Source: an uncultured bacterium (GTDB lineage Bacteria > Cyanobacteriota > Vampirovibrionia > Gastranaerophilales > Gastranaerophilaceae). Taken from it: a stretch of DNA of 64,000 nt. Of the stretch, positions 16,759 to 24,112 are shown in pieces. Location of the stretch: assembly GCA_900549855.1 (NCBI GenBank), contig URPS01000001.1:62001-126000 (forward strand). Direction: 5' to 3'. The notes below the pieces were generated by a model. It worked only from the letters and a program-made list of their open reading frames with translations. It searched no databases and was not told the origin of the DNA. The position numbers and the translations under genes are program-made. The stretch's first letter is position 1. Each line of letters starts with the position of its first letter.

Positions 16759-18528
16759 ATGCGTGTTGAAAATGTGAATTATGCTAGTAATACAAGTTTT
16801 ACAGCAAATAGTAGTAAAAGCTTGTTTAAACGTTTTACTAGTATGTTTTCTAGAAAAAAAGATTCTGCTAAAGCTTTTGAGGCTATTGCTGCGTCAACAT
16901 CTGCGGCTGCAATTGCCGGAATAGAAATTAAAAAGAAAGAATATATTGAGCCTAAAATTATTATAAAAGAAAGACAAAAAACTTTGGATGAAATTATTCC
17001 GGATTTACCTGAAATATCAGATGAAGAATATAGAAAACTGGAAAAGAAGGTTCGTAGTGATGAAAATTACGAAAAAATGTTTTGGGGTTATATGTATACA
17101 AACCCATATGAAACAATGGGGAAACGTGAAACGCAACTATCTTATAAAATTTTAAAAAGTGAAGAGCTTTTAGCAAACAGAAATGTAAAGAATTATGCTA
17201 AAAGAATGATGTTTTCTTCTTTTTATCATTTGAATGATAAGCAAGCTAAAGTAATTAATTATATTTTAGATAATCCTAAGTTGTATAATGATGAAGATTT
17301 ACTTACGGATGCTTGGCATGCAATGCAATTTATTGGGAAATCGAATGTGAATTATGTGTTGAAACTTTTGAGTGATGATAGATTAAGAAACACATATTTA
17401 AAATGTGGCAGTGAAGAATTGTTAAAAAGTAGAACGTCTGGTAAGCCTAACGAAGTTTTGACAGCAATGAATAACATGGTGGATAAATTTTTGAGTAACA
17501 AAAATTTATATGAAAACAAAAATCTTCAAGATGAAATTTTTCATATAACTTATCGTACAGATAATAACCAAGATTATGTTAGAAAAAGCAAATTATTAGA
17601 CAAATATTTAGGTAATGAAAATTTAATAAATTCACATGTTAGCGATTGTATTGGTGATATGTTGCTTTGCGTAGAAAATGATATGCAGTATGAGCTTGCT
17701 CAAAAGATTTTGGATACTCCAAAACTATACAAAAACAAGGCTTTGTTTGGTAGCAGTCGGGATAAAGGTGAAAATATTCGTTGGGTTTTATGTAATGCAA
17801 AAACACCGGAAAAATCAAAAAGTATGAATGAAATGTTGGATTTATTCTTGTCGGAAGAAAAATTATACAAAAATCAAAACATGAATGCAAGTCTTGCGCG
17901 CATATTAGCAACTACTGATGAAAGTAGTCTTAATTACAGAAAAATGCTTTTGCAGAAATATTTGACAAATGAAGATTTACAGAATTCCAGTGCTTCATAT
18001 AGACTTGGTTACTTTTTTGCTAACACTTCTTGGAATAGAGAGTTTAAAATTGTAGATAAAATCTTTAGTGAAGAGAGATTATATAAAAATGATGAATTAA
18101 CGAAAGCTGTTCCTAAATATCTTTTAGATTTAAAAGGGGATGAAGACGCTGATTTCATTCTAAAACTTCTGGATAAAGATGAAATTTTGAAAGACAATGC
18201 GATACTACGTAGTATTTCGGATTTGCAATGGCTTATTAATTTCGGAACTGATGATGCTAAGGAATTAAAGTTAAAACTCTTGAATAAAATTTTGGATAAC
18301 AAAGATTTATGCTCTGATAAAAGTTTTATGCTAGGTCTTTCATCACTGATAGGTGATTTAAACTATGACGAACAATATGAAATTGCGGAAAAAGTTTTGG
18401 ATAATCCAAAATACTATAATAATAAAACAATTAGAAATAAACTATCGGAGTGGATGTCGAAAATGGATGGAATCGGTTCGCCAAACATGGAAATTTATAA
18501 ATCTCTAAAAATCTTATTGGATAAATAA
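16759..18528 (+). CDS. Tagged solenoid protein with repeated [LF]-L-x-[DN]-x-x-L-Y-x-N units
   Basis: 589 residues, family not recognised. It begins MRVENVNYASNTSFTANS, an example of the bipartite N-terminal signature. A basic segment (KRFTSMFSRKK) and an Ala-rich stretch (residues ~35-55) follow. From about residue 130 to the end the protein is a solenoid of helical pairs with the recurring motif [IKL]-[LF]-[DS]-x-x-[KR]-L-Y-x-[ND]-x-x-L, e.g. ILDNPKLYNDEDL, FLSNKNLYENKNL, ILDTPKLYKNKAL, FLSEEKLYKNQNM, IFSEERLYKNDEL, ILDNKDLCSDKSF, VLDNPKYYNNKTI. Spacing is about 38-45 residues. Probably a binding scaffold. No Sec signal. Confidence 0.78.
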   Translation: MRVENVNYASNTSFTANSSKSLFKRFTSMFSRKKDSAKAFEAIAASTSAAAIAGIEIKKKEYIEPKIIIKERQKTLDEIIPDLPEISDEEYRKLEKKVRSDENYEKMFWGYMYTNPYETMGKRETQLSYKILKSEELLANRNVKNYAKRMMFSSFYHLNDKQAKVINYILDNPKLYNDEDLLTDAWHAMQFIGKSNVNYVLKLLSDDRLRNTYLKCGSEELLKSRTSGKPNEVLTAMNNMVDKFLSNKNLYENKNLQDEIFHITYRTDNNQDYVRKSKLLDKYLGNENLINSHVSDCIGDMLLCVENDMQYELAQKILDTPKLYKNKALFGSSRDKGENIRWVLCNAKTPEKSKSMNEMLDLFLSEEKLYKNQNMNASLARILATTDESSLNYRKMLLQKYLTNEDLQNSSASYRLGYFFANTSWNREFKIVDKIFSEERLYKNDELTKAVPKYLLDLKGDEDADFILKLLDKDEILKDNAILRSISDLQWLINFGTDDAKELKLKLLNKILDNKDLCSDKSFMLGLSSLIGDLNYDEQYEIAEKVLDNPKYYNNKTIRNKLSEWMSKMDGIGSPNMEIYKSLKILLDK

Positions 18529-18537
18529 ACTAATTTT

Positions 18538-18588
18538 ATAAAAGAAAGTACCTTCTAGCTGGAATAATGCAAGAAGGTGCTTTCTTTT
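18538..18588. terminator. Rho-independent terminator
   Basis: AAAGAAAGTACCTTCT pairs with AGAAGGTGCTTTCTTTT (one wobble) around a ~14-nt loop, with A and T tracts on both sides. It can serve the solenoid gene and the converging gene at 18658. Confidence 0.8.
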
Positions 18589-18657
18589 GTTATGTTTTTT
18601 GCTCAAAAATTCCCTAGGAATCTTGAATGATGCAAGATTCTATGCGCAAAGTATATT

Positions 18658-19014
18658 CTATAATCCAATTTTCTTTTTTAGTAGTTTTACACTATTTTTA
18701 ATACAATCTGCTAAACTTAATTTCTCTTGTTCTGCCGGTATATAAGTACTTTTGACTTCTATATCCTCTGCCAAGTTTTTATTAGCAATTGTTTCTTTTA
18801 GAGGTTTGCAACTGATTACAAATCCATGATTATATAGACAAGATGTTCTACTCTTAAAATGTTCCGTCCAAATCTTTATATCACAATCTTCTGCCAGTTT
18901 TTTATACATCCCCAAATTTTTTCTAATGTACGGTTTGTCTTCATGATAAACAAGATGAAAATCTAAACTTTTAAAACTATTTGAATTATTTGGCGATACA
19001 CTATTTATTTTCAT
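18658..19014 (-). CDS. Tagged small protein, 118 aa
   Basis: Not recognised. It starts MKINSVSPNNSNSFKS, the compact form of the shared N-terminal signature (MKI..V and then SFKS at residues 12-15). The rest is a mixed alpha/beta domain with several Cys (residues ~54-85) and a helical C-terminus (CIKNSVKLLKKKIGL). No signal peptide. AGGAAA lies 6 nt before ATG. It is a single gene between the terminator of the solenoid gene and tRNA-His. Confidence 0.68.
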   Translation of the reverse strand: MKINSVSPNNSNSFKSLDFHLVYHEDKPYIRKNLGMYKKLAEDCDIKIWTEHFKSRTSCLYNHGFVISCKPLKETIANKNLAEDIEVKSTYIPAEQEKLSLADCIKNSVKLLKKKIGL

Positions 19015-19083
19015 AATATTTCCTATGTTGTAATTTTATGATTTATATTCAAAAAGGTTGAATATTTAAATTCATATTTACTT

Positions 19084-19109
19084 ATAAAAAAAAAGGAGCC
19101 GAAGCTCCT
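19084..19109 (-). terminator. Rho-independent terminator of tRNA-His
   Basis: On the minus strand AGGAGC-TTCG-GCTCCT, a 6-bp stem with a UUCG tetraloop, followed by nine T. Confidence 0.9.
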
Positions 19110-19120
19110 AATTCTAAAAA

Positions 19121-19197
19121 TGGGGCGGATAGTGGGATTCGAACCCACGCATATCGGAACCACAATCCGAGGTCTTGACCACTTGACGATATCCGCC
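19121..19197 (-). tRNA. tRNA-His (anticodon GTG), CCA encoded
   Basis: Minus strand: an extra 5' G (G-1) pairs with C73, then acceptor GCGGATA/TATCCGC, anticodon stem TCGGA/TCCGA with loop TTGTGGT (anticodon GTG), T-arm GTGGG TTCGAAT CCCAC, and an encoded CCA. The G-1:C73 pair is the histidine identity element. CCA is encoded here but not in tRNA-Thr or tRNA-Leu. Confidence 0.95.
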
Positions 19198-19299
19198 ATG
19201 TTTCCGACAATTCTTAGTATATCAAATAAAGATTTTTTGGCAAGTAAAAGATTTTAAAAGTTTTTAGGTTTCAGTTTATTTTTCGCACCGCCTTAATTT

Positions 19300-20655
19300 T
19301 TAAAACATTAATCTGAATAACAAGAATCTCTTATTCAATTTTTCAGAGAATTTCTTTAAGTTAGATACTGTAGAAGAAGTATCCTCAACAATTTGTTTCA
19401 AGCCTTCTTTATCACCATTTTGACCGTTTACTGTTTCTAAAGCTTTTGACACTTCACACATTGTTGTATTCAAGTTGTCAATAGATGTTTCTAACTTAAC
19501 TTTCAAGTTCTCATCCTTTGTCATTTGATTAACTGATGTTGAGATTTCATTCAAATTCTTCATAACAGCATTCAAATCCTCTGCAAACTCCTTCGCATCA
19601 ACAGCACCAACTATTGGAGTGAGCTGCTTTGAAAGATTAGAAATAGATTCTGCAGTATCATACATCATTGGTTTAAATTTCTCATCACCAATAATTCCAT
19701 TAATATTTGTTGCTAATTTATTAAAGTTATTAGATACATCACTCATCATCCACAAAATAGCATCTATGTCATTTCTTGATGAATCAATAAGTTTTTCAGT
19801 TTTAGCCAAAGTTGTTGTAGCTTGGGCAGTCAACTGTTTGAAGTTTGTTACAGATTGTCTGATTTCTGCAATCATAGAATCATTCAACAACTCATTAACA
19901 ATTCGGTTTGTTTCTGTCAATGATTCAGCAGCTTTGTATTGTAAATCCATAAAATCAGCAATTCTCATGGGTTCTATTATTGTATAAGGTGATGTCTGTC
20001 TTGGATAAGGTAATGCTGTATTATCCAAAGGAGCTATTCTTAACTTATTAACCCCATTTTCTGTAACAATTTTTCCGGTCATAAAGTGAGGAATAATAAG
20101 CCCAGGAAGATTTACCACATAATCAACTTTGTAAGCATAACTTGTTTTTACAAAATCCTTTAATTCATCCGGTACAAGTTTTGCTGTCATAATTTGCGAC
20201 TTCTTTACTTTTCCGACATTATAGTATTTATCATCAAGCTTAATTTCAACTTCCGCACCATTTGAAAGCAAATCTTTATTTAAGACAGGAATGTATACAG
20301 AACGAACCCTTGGAGGTGTAATTTCCAAGAACTGTTCACCGATTAAACCAGATTGTTGGATGGATAATGTAGAAGCCTTTGGAATACTAATCCCAGGTTC
20401 TGTAATAACGAATTTCATTCTTACATAACTTGATTCACCATCAACGACAGGTATAATATCTTCTACTTGACCAACTCTTAAGCCCATCATTTGTACGCCG
20501 GACCCCGGACGCATACCGTTAACATCTTTAAAATGAACTTCTATTCTTTCTGCAGAAGAGAAGGAACGTCCTTTTATCCACAATACTGTAAATAAAAGTA
20601 TTGTTAGAGCGACCAGTGTTAATATTCCTACTTTAAATGATGGTGATAATTTCAT
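19300..20655 (-). CDS. mlaD: MCE-domain lipid-binding protein of an Mla-type ABC transporter
   Basis: 451 residues. An N-terminal membrane anchor (residues ~8-25, VGILTLVALTILLFTVLWI) is followed by the MCE domain (~35-115) with VHFKDVNGMRPGSGVQMMGLRVGQVE and SIQQSGLIGEQFLEI. A second soluble region leads to a long helical, coiled-coil-like C-terminus (~230-440). This is longer than E. coli MlaD (183 aa) and resembles cyanobacterial and Gram-positive-type MCE proteins with a helical tail. MCE proteins form hexameric rings that shuttle phospholipids between inner and outer membranes. It is the last gene of mlaE-mlaF-mlaD; 124 bp separate it from mlaF, with a GGTGGGAA hairpin there. AAGGG precedes the start. 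Confidence 0.9.
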   Translation of the reverse strand: MKLSPSFKVGILTLVALTILLFTVLWIKGRSFSSAERIEVHFKDVNGMRPGSGVQMMGLRVGQVEDIIPVVDGESSYVRMKFVITEPGISIPKASTLSIQQSGLIGEQFLEITPPRVRSVYIPVLNKDLLSNGAEVEIKLDDKYYNVGKVKKSQIMTAKLVPDELKDFVKTSYAYKVDYVVNLPGLIIPHFMTGKIVTENGVNKLRIAPLDNTALPYPRQTSPYTIIEPMRIADFMDLQYKAAESLTETNRIVNELLNDSMIAEIRQSVTNFKQLTAQATTTLAKTEKLIDSSRNDIDAILWMMSDVSNNFNKLATNINGIIGDEKFKPMMYDTAESISNLSKQLTPIVGAVDAKEFAEDLNAVMKNLNEISTSVNQMTKDENLKVKLETSIDNLNTTMCEVSKALETVNGQNGDKEGLKQIVEDTSSTVSNLKKFSEKLNKRFLLFRLMF

Positions 20656-20779
20656 TTTATTTCCCTTATTTTGTTTCTTGTTTTTTGCGGTGGGAACGCA
20701 TTTGAGTAATTATTTTCTATTTTGTTTTACTAATGATGGCTTTTCCCAACCTACCAGTTTTCCAACCCTACAGAGTTTA

Positions 20780-21499
20780 TTATGCGTTCATTTTCATCGG
20801 ACCTTCAATTGTTGCGTTTACAAATTGTTTTGTATATGGAGTATCCTCACGCAACAACTCGTCCGCTGTTCCTTCAAAAACTGCATGACCATTATACAAC
20901 ATCAATACGGAATCAGCAGTTCTTTTTATTGTTGACATTTGGTGCGTAACAACAATTGACGCAGCATTTGTTTCATTTTTTAAACGTACAATATAATCTT
21001 CTATTAATGTTGAAGAAATAGGATCCAAGCCGGCTGTCGGTTCATCATACAAAATAATTTTCGGTTCCGTTACAATTGCACGTGCAAAACTTACACGTTT
21101 TTGCATGCCACCTGATAGTTCAGAAGGAAATTTGTCTTCTATACCAGATAAACCAACCAATTCAAGCTTTTCAGCAACAATTTTTTCCAATTCTTTTCTT
21201 GTATATTTTCCTCTCAAATCTTTTCTTTCTTGCAAAGCAAAAGAAATATTATCGAATACATTCAAAGAGTCAAAAAGAGCTGAATACTGGAAAACCATCG
21301 CTATATCGCCACCGGAAGTATTAATTTCTCCTGAATCTTTGGCAATTAATCCGCTGATAAGCTTTAAAACCGTACTTTTTCCGGAGCCACTAAAGCCTAC
21401 TATAGATAAAATTTTACCGTCATCAACTTTGAACGAAATATTATCCAAAATAACTTTTTTATCAAATGATTTTACTAAATTTTTAACTTCTATTCCCAT
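20780..21499 (-). CDS. mlaF: Mla-type ABC transporter ATP-binding protein
   Basis: 239 residues, starting at ATG 21499 because GAGGA lies 6 nt upstream; an in-frame TTG at 21511 has no such site. All ABC motifs are visible: Walker A GFSGSGKST, Q-loop in VFQYSALFD, signature LSGGMQKR, Walker B IILYDEPTAGLDP, and the H-loop VVTHQ. The LSGGMQKRVSFARA signature and the length are typical of MlaF/Ttg2A. It powers phospholipid movement with MlaE and MlaD. It begins 12 bp after the mlaE stop. Confidence 0.95.
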   Translation of the reverse strand: MGIEVKNLVKSFDKKVILDNISFKVDDGKILSIVGFSGSGKSTVLKLISGLIAKDSGEINTSGGDIAMVFQYSALFDSLNVFDNISFALQERKDLRGKYTRKELEKIVAEKLELVGLSGIEDKFPSELSGGMQKRVSFARAIVTEPKIILYDEPTAGLDPISSTLIEDYIVRLKNETNAASIVVTHQMSTIKRTADSVLMLYNGHAVFEGTADELLREDTPYTKQFVNATIEGPMKMNA

Positions 21500-21511
21500 T
21501 ATTTTCCTCAA

Positions 21512-22312
21512 TTAGTAAAAGAATATCGCTGCAAAAATTAAATCTAATATAACAATCGCAACAAACGACCAAACTACCGCCTTCGTAGTAGCAATACCAA
21601 CACCTTTTGCGCCATCTTTTGCTTCCATGCCGCAAGAACAGCTTATCAATGTTATAGTGAACCCAAAAGCCAATGATTTAAGCAAACATACGTTCAAATC
21701 ATGCATATTTAATCCAAACCAAACCGAATCAAAATATGCTTTATAAGTCAATCCGGAAGCCAAATTTGAAGCAACAGCACCGCCTAAAATACCAAATACA
21801 GATGACACAATGACGACTAACGGCATCATTAATGTACCTGCTATTACTCGTGGAGTGAATAAATAATGCACAGGATTTACTTTTAAAACTCTTATGGCAT
21901 CTATTTGTTCTGTAACCTTCATTGTTGCGATTTCAGACGCTAAAGAAGAACCTATCATAGAAATTATCGCAAAACCCGCCATAATAACACCTTCTTCTCT
22001 AACCATCAAAATTGAAACAAGCATACCTACATAATTACCGGCACCTTGTTTAACCATCTCACCGGCAATTTGCATGGCTATAATTATAGAAGTCATTCCT
22101 ACAATAGATAAAGTTATAGGCAAAGATGAAACACCAAACCTTGATGACTGTTCAATAATAGCCTTATATGTTGTAGGAAAAGTTTTTAGCCCTTTTACGA
22201 ATTCCACACCAAGAAGTGCTATATTACCCAAAGTTGTTATAAAACTTTCGAGTTCAGCTAAAAACATTTTATATAATTTATAAGTATATGTAGCCTTATA
22301 ATAAATTTTCAT
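21512..22312 (-). CDS. mlaE: Mla-type ABC transporter permease
   Basis: 266 residues from ATG 22312, chosen for AAGG 9 nt upstream; a GTG at 22342 would add ten residues without a site. Family landmarks are the membrane helices around SLPITLSIVGMTSIIIAMQIAG, the MVREEGVIMAGFAIISMIGSSLASEIATMKVTEQIDAIRVLKVNP block (its conserved core is GSSLASEIATMKVTEQIDAL-like) and the C-terminal ISCSCGMEAKDGAKGVG...VVWSFVAIVILD. It forms the inner-membrane core of the phospholipid transporter. It is the first gene of the operon and diverges from manC; the two promoters share their -35 region. Confidence 0.93.
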   Translation of the reverse strand: MKIYYKATYTYKLYKMFLAELESFITTLGNIALLGVEFVKGLKTFPTTYKAIIEQSSRFGVSSLPITLSIVGMTSIIIAMQIAGEMVKQGAGNYVGMLVSILMVREEGVIMAGFAIISMIGSSLASEIATMKVTEQIDAIRVLKVNPVHYLFTPRVIAGTLMMPLVVIVSSVFGILGGAVASNLASGLTYKAYFDSVWFGLNMHDLNVCLLKSLAFGFTITLISCSCGMEAKDGAKGVGIATTKAVVWSFVAIVILDLIFAAIFFY

Positions 22313-22332
22313 ATCAAATTGCCTTGTGTTGT

Positions 22333-22362
22333 ATTTTACCACACATTTGGTTTATTTTACAA
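22333..22362 (-). promoter_or_regulatory. Predicted promoter of mlaE-mlaF-mlaD
   Basis: Minus strand TTGTAA, 18-nt spacer, TAAAAT with an upstream TGG (extended -10). The -35 hexamer (22357-22362) overlaps the -35 of the divergent manC promoter. Confidence 0.45.
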
Positions 22363-22385
22363 TTATTTTTTATTTGTGCTAAAAT
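22356..22385 (+). promoter_or_regulatory. Predicted promoter of manC
   Basis: TTTACA, 18-nt spacer, TAAAAT preceded by TGC (extended -10). The start would be near 22392, 26 nt before ATG. Confidence 0.5.
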
Positions 22386-22417
22386 TTAGCAAGAGGAGTT
22401 TAAAAAGGGGAATTTTT

Positions 22418-23812
22418 ATGATGTATGGATTAATTTTAGCCGGCGGTTCAGGAAGCAGACTTTGGCCTTTATCAAGGGAACTATACCCAAAGCAGCTTCT
22501 AAACATTCAGAATACAGAAAGTTTGCTTCAAGCAACATTTGAAAGAATATCCGAATGCATGCCGGCATCCAACATTATAAGCATGACAGGAGTTAAACAT
22601 TTTTCTAATGTAAAATATCAGCTTGCTTCTATGTATGATAAAGCGATTGTTTTATCAGAACCAATATCTAAAAACACAGCTCCGGCAATAGCTTTAGCTT
22701 CTAAATACATAATGGAAAAATTTAATGTTGATCCGGTGATTTTGGTAGTACCATCTGATCATATGATAAATAATACAGAAAAATTTATTATGACAGTTAA
22801 AGAAGGTGAAAAAATCGCAAACTTAGGTTACATAGTAACTTTTGGTATTAAGCCTTCTTATCCGGAAACAGGTTACGGATACGTAAATGTTACAGACAAA
22901 CATATTGAGCGTGGATTTAAAGTAAATAAGTTTGTCGAAAAACCAAATGAAGAACTTGCAAAACAATACATTGCAGATGGCAATTACTACTGGAACAGCG
23001 GAATTTTTATGTTTAAAGCATCTGTTCTATTAGAAGAAGTTGCAAAGTGTTCACCGGAAATTTATTCAAAATTATCCAATTTTGATTTTTCAGAAAAAGA
23101 TGAAATTCCGTTCACAGAATATGACAAAATGCCTTCAATCTCTATTGATTACGCAGTCATGGAAAAATCTGACAAAATTGCACTTGTTAAATTGGAAAGC
23201 GACTGGAACGATTTAGGAAGTTGGAAATCAATTTATGATGTAAGTGAAAAAGATAAAGATGGCAATGTAAAAGTCGGTCATGTTTTAGATGAAGGTTCTA
23301 AGAATTCTTTGATGTATTCTTCCTCAAAACTTGTTGCAACAATTGGATTAGAAGACACTGTTGTTGTTGAAACAGAAGACGCAATTTTGGCTTGTAAAGC
23401 TGATAGAACACAAGATGTTAAAAAGATTTTTGAAACACTAAAAAAACAAAACGATAATACACATCTTGTTCATAAAACGGTTTACAGACCTTGGGGATAT
23501 TATACAGTTTTAGCGCAAGGTAACGGATTTTTAACTAAGATGATACAGGTTAATCCGGGGCAAAAATTATCTGTTCAATCACACAACTTTAGAAGTGAAC
23601 ATTGGGTTGTACTGGAAGGTATGGCAAAAGTTGTACTTGAAGGCAAAGAACTTATTTTAAGCCCTGGGCATAGCATTGATATACCGTTAAAAGCGATACA
23701 CTCTCTTCAAAATCCTTACAAAGATAATTTAAAAATTGTTGAAGTTCAAAAAGGTGACCCATTGATTGAAGAAGATATCATCCGCTATGAAGATATGTAC
23801 GGTAGGGTTTAG
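22418..23812 (+). CDS. manC: Mannose-1-phosphate guanylyltransferase / mannose-6-phosphate isomerase (type II)
   Basis: 464 residues starting at ATG 22418 (or the adjacent ATG 22421), with AAAGGGG upstream; an upstream in-frame start would add a hydrophobic stretch foreign to the family. The N-terminal nucleotidyltransferase has LILAGGSGSRLWPLSRELYPKQ, VVPSDH, and FVEKP with NSGIFMFK. The C-terminal cupin isomerase domain (~350-460) has RPWGYY, PGQKLSVQSHNFRSEHWVVLEG and IPLKAIHSLQNP. It makes GDP-mannose for glycans. A phosphomannomutase-type gene at 41780 and an alpha-mannosidase at 56424 fit mannose metabolism in this organism. It is monocistronic and divergent from mlaE. Confidence 0.95.
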   Translation: MMYGLILAGGSGSRLWPLSRELYPKQLLNIQNTESLLQATFERISECMPASNIISMTGVKHFSNVKYQLASMYDKAIVLSEPISKNTAPAIALASKYIMEKFNVDPVILVVPSDHMINNTEKFIMTVKEGEKIANLGYIVTFGIKPSYPETGYGYVNVTDKHIERGFKVNKFVEKPNEELAKQYIADGNYYWNSGIFMFKASVLLEEVAKCSPEIYSKLSNFDFSEKDEIPFTEYDKMPSISIDYAVMEKSDKIALVKLESDWNDLGSWKSIYDVSEKDKDGNVKVGHVLDEGSKNSLMYSSSKLVATIGLEDTVVVETEDAILACKADRTQDVKKIFETLKKQNDNTHLVHKTVYRPWGYYTVLAQGNGFLTKMIQVNPGQKLSVQSHNFRSEHWVVLEGMAKVVLEGKELILSPGHSIDIPLKAIHSLQNPYKDNLKIVEVQKGDPLIEEDIIRYEDMYGRV

Positions 23813-24097
23813 GGATTAAATTTATAGTACGCTTTCCAGATATCGCAAATTTCTTTCCAGTATAAGCACTACTGTCAGAGAAGAGGGTTAGGGTGAGATA
23901 GATGCTACACATGTAGATAATACAATAGTACAACGTCATTCTGAGAAACTGTGTTTCGAAATTGAGTAGGTTCTAGAAGTCGTAGTTTAGGTAATGTCCA
24001 CTAATATAAAAGGCTGGATTCTTCACCCTAATCGGGTTCAGAATGACGCTAGTAGTAGGTTGGGGTTTTCTACCCCAACAAATCTTCTTTCTTTTTG
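23813..24097. repeat. Intergenic repeats (REP-like CATTCTGAG element and part of repeat A)
   Basis: No gene. Near 23880 GAGGGTTAGGGTGAG is an inverted fragment of repeat A. At 23934-23961 GTCATTCTGAGAAACTGTG leads into TTTCGAA, and at 24025-24052 CTGGATTCTTCACCCTAATC leads into GGGTTCAGAATGAC, facing it, making a two-armed structure. The same CATTCTGAG element, inverted, is at 63388-63422. Confidence 0.55.
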
Positions 24098-24106
24098 TGC
24101 TAGAAT
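24098..24106 (+). promoter_or_regulatory. Extended -10 promoter element of dnaG (leaderless candidate)
   Basis: TGC-TAGAAT, an extended -10, ends 6 nt before ATG 24113. No ribosome binding site is present. Transcription should start on or within two bases of the ATG. There is no convincing -35. Confidence 0.5.
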
Positions 24107-24112
24107 GTTATT

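Noticed and set aside
19084..19109. Possible riboswitch or attenuator near tRNA-His
   Set aside because: The hairpin with UUCG loop and T-run on the minus strand is a plain terminator of the tRNA gene.
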